This document shows, piece by piece, positions 39,295 through 40,397 of a DNA stretch of 40,397 nucleotides. Positions within the stretch are counted from its first letter, which is position 1. Every line of letters starts with the position of its first letter. The stretch comes from Streptomyces sp. DI166 (GTDB taxonomy: Bacteria > Actinomycetota > Actinomycetes > Streptomycetales > Streptomycetaceae), in assembly GCF_900091315.1 (NCBI RefSeq), contig NZ_FLSP01000081.1, positions 1 through 40,397 on the forward strand, read 5' to 3'. The notes under the pieces are model-generated. The model was not told the DNA's origin. It made no database searches and saw only the letters and a list, made by a program, of their open reading frames with translations. The position numbers were made by a program, and so were the translations under genes.

Positions 39295-40180
39295 TACGTG
39301 TTCCGCGCCACGCATTCCGTACGACAACGCCGGTGACGCCATGGCGCCCATCGTCGAGACCGCGCAGGCATCACTCGCCGAGATCGAGACCTCGGAATTC
39401 GAACGCTACGACGCACAAATGCTGACGCTGCCCGTGGCGAAGTGGCACTGCCTGACGGACCCGTTCGCCGGGCAGTTCCCGACCTGGGAGGCATGGGTCA
39501 CGGCGACGCAGGTCGGTTCCGCTCTCTTCGCCGCGGGCACCGCGACGGAGGGCCCCGTGGCGTGCCGTATCGGCAGCATGGGCGAGGTGAAACACCTCCC
39601 GGCGACCGGTCCCCAGGACTACCTCCACGCCGGAAACTGGCTCACGGCGTACTACTTGGCCGTGATCTGCCGCGAGCACGACAGAGCCGAGCAGCTCGCG
39701 CGCGTCCCCGTCTCATTCCTCCGCGCATCTGGCGCGGAGTTCGACGAGTACGTCTACGCCTGGGTGGAAGCCTTGCAGCACGGTTGTTTCCACCATCGCG
39801 AGACCTGGAACGCCCTGGTCACGGCCGTGCAAGGAACCGACCCGCAAGTCGCGCGCATCGTCGGCGCAGAACTCGCCTTGAAGCTTCTCCATCCTCCGCT
39901 GGAGCTCTTCCACCGATATTCGCGCGGGCAGGCCGACGAATTCAACGCGGCGTTGGCCGACGCGCTGACCTGGCACCGGGAGTACTGGACCGCCAACGAG
40001 GCTCGCTCCCTGAGTGGCGAGGGCCTTGTCGCTCTCGCTCCGCTGGCCATCGCCTGCATGGCCTTCGACGCGGGCATGCCGATCGAGGTCGAGTCCGATT
40101 ACCTTCCCAAGGCGCTGCTGCAACGCCACGCGCCAACGGTGGAGGGGGTGACCGGTGCCGACGCAACTGCTGCGCCATGA
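39291..40180 (+). CDS. Imm49 family immunity protein, 5' end disrupted by one missing base
   Basis: Imm49 proteins are predicted immunity partners in polymorphic toxin systems. The C-terminal YWTANEARSLSGEGLVALAP and ACMAFDAGMPIEVESDYLPK are typical. GTG 39291 follows AGGAGG by 12 bases and reads MIRVPRHAF, but the next residues (PYDNAGDAMAPIVETAQASL) are one frame away: adding one C at 39317-39318 gives VPRHAFPYDNAGD continuously (about 296 aa). Without repair, ATG 39341 in the main frame would still give about 279 aa (MAPIVETAQ). No signal peptide. A downstream gene starts inside its 3' end (40155). Confidence 0.8.
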
Positions 40181-40397
40181 AATTCCTACCGCCTCATCAC
40201 CGGAGGCGCTGAAAATCCTGCGCGACAGTCTAACTCGTTCCATCGACAGGCTTGAAAATTCGCCGAGCGGCTTCAATCGGATTTTTTTGAAGACATCCTT
40301 GCGGCAATGGCGAAGCGTGGTGAACGCGATCTTGTTCGTGCAATGGATAAGGCGTTGTGGGAAAGGGATTGGAGTACGTCGTGGTCCACGGTGAGGG
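40155..40397 (+). CDS. Partial hypothetical gene running off the window, with apparent frameshift
   Basis: GTG 40155 has an excellent GGAGGGGG upstream and overlaps the Imm49 3' end by 26 bases. The product begins MPTQLLRHEIPTASSPEALK-ILRDSLTRSIDRLENSPSGF-NR. At 40280-40281, before a seven-T run, the better frame changes: one extra base would continue as DFFEDILAAMAKRGERDLVR and then AMDKALWERDWSTSWSTVR, open to the window end, which looks far more protein-like than the stop-bound frame (RIFLKTSLRQWRS). Base composition here is lower in G+C than the rest of the window. No family recognised. Confidence 0.55.

Noticed and set aside
1..40397. tRNA genes, CRISPR arrays, insertion sequences or attachment sites
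   Set aside because: No cloverleaf, no regularly spaced direct repeats with unique spacers, no transposase or integrase frame and no flanking target duplications were seen.

Overview
The window is about 70 percent G+C, with tightly packed genes, GTG/TTG starts, 4-base ATGA/GTGA gene overlaps and actinobacterial families (mycothiol synthase, DUF47/Pit pair, PHO-box-controlled pst genes). It is almost certainly chromosomal DNA of a Streptomyces species. The order csoR - DUF47/pit - pstBACS - nudix - CHAD - ppk - ABC genes - mshD - 5'-nucleotidase matches what I recall of the S. coelicolor core region around SCO4126-SCO4155. That synteny is from memory, not from a search.

Region 1 (1-7.6 kb): a GNAT acetyltransferase, then a minus-strand operon resembling a stripped-down type IV secretion machine. 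It has a small VirB2-like two-TM protein, a one-TM VirB8/TcpC-like protein, a VirB6-like polytopic protein, a VirB4-like module split over two genes, and a VirD4-like coupling protein that appears to lack its Walker A motif. A lytic transglycosylase/NlpC-P60 protein at 11.3 kb could be the VirB1-like wall hydrolase. No relaxase is visible. An unlisted 35-codon ORF is coupled by ATGA to the VirB8-like gene.

Region 2 (8.0-11.1 kb): a TetR regulator divergent from a short-chain dehydrogenase, a PIG-L deacetylase and a short gene with a probable frameshift. The shared intergenic region carries four dyads whose centres are exactly 18 bp apart. Region 3 (11.3-16.4 kb): wall hydrolase, PAP2 phosphatase, a secreted FAD oxidase predicted to bind FAD bicovalently, a repeat-rich spacer, and a lipoprotein gene broken by one missing base.

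Region 4 (16.4-26.8 kb): csoR with its operator, then phosphate physiology. This comprises a DUF47 protein with the low-affinity transporter Pit, pstS-pstC-pstA-pstB behind a PHO box and a tandem-repeat leader, and ppk-CHAD-Nudix (polyphosphate synthesis, binding and possibly hydrolysis). Region 5 (27-35 kb): two head-to-head operons. On the minus strand lie a GntR/YtrA-type regulator, an ABC ATPase, a 34-aa ORF and two paralogous permeases, all joined by 4-base overlaps. On the plus strand lie a sigma factor, an anti-sigma factor, an ABC ATPase, a permease and a membrane protein, joined in the same way. A perfect 52-bp palindrome covers the GntR start and lies between the operons.

Region 6 (35-40.4 kb): mshD with a 33-bp tandem duplication of its 3' end including the stop codon, a secreted 5'-nucleotidase with a strong terminator, an RDD membrane protein, and an immunity-type cassette (YwqK-like, a 36-aa coupled ORF, Imm49, and a partial gene running off the window). 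Four single-base frame disruptions (about 10452, 15600-15610, 39317 and 40280) may be real decay or assembly errors. No tRNA, rRNA, CRISPR array or insertion sequence was seen.
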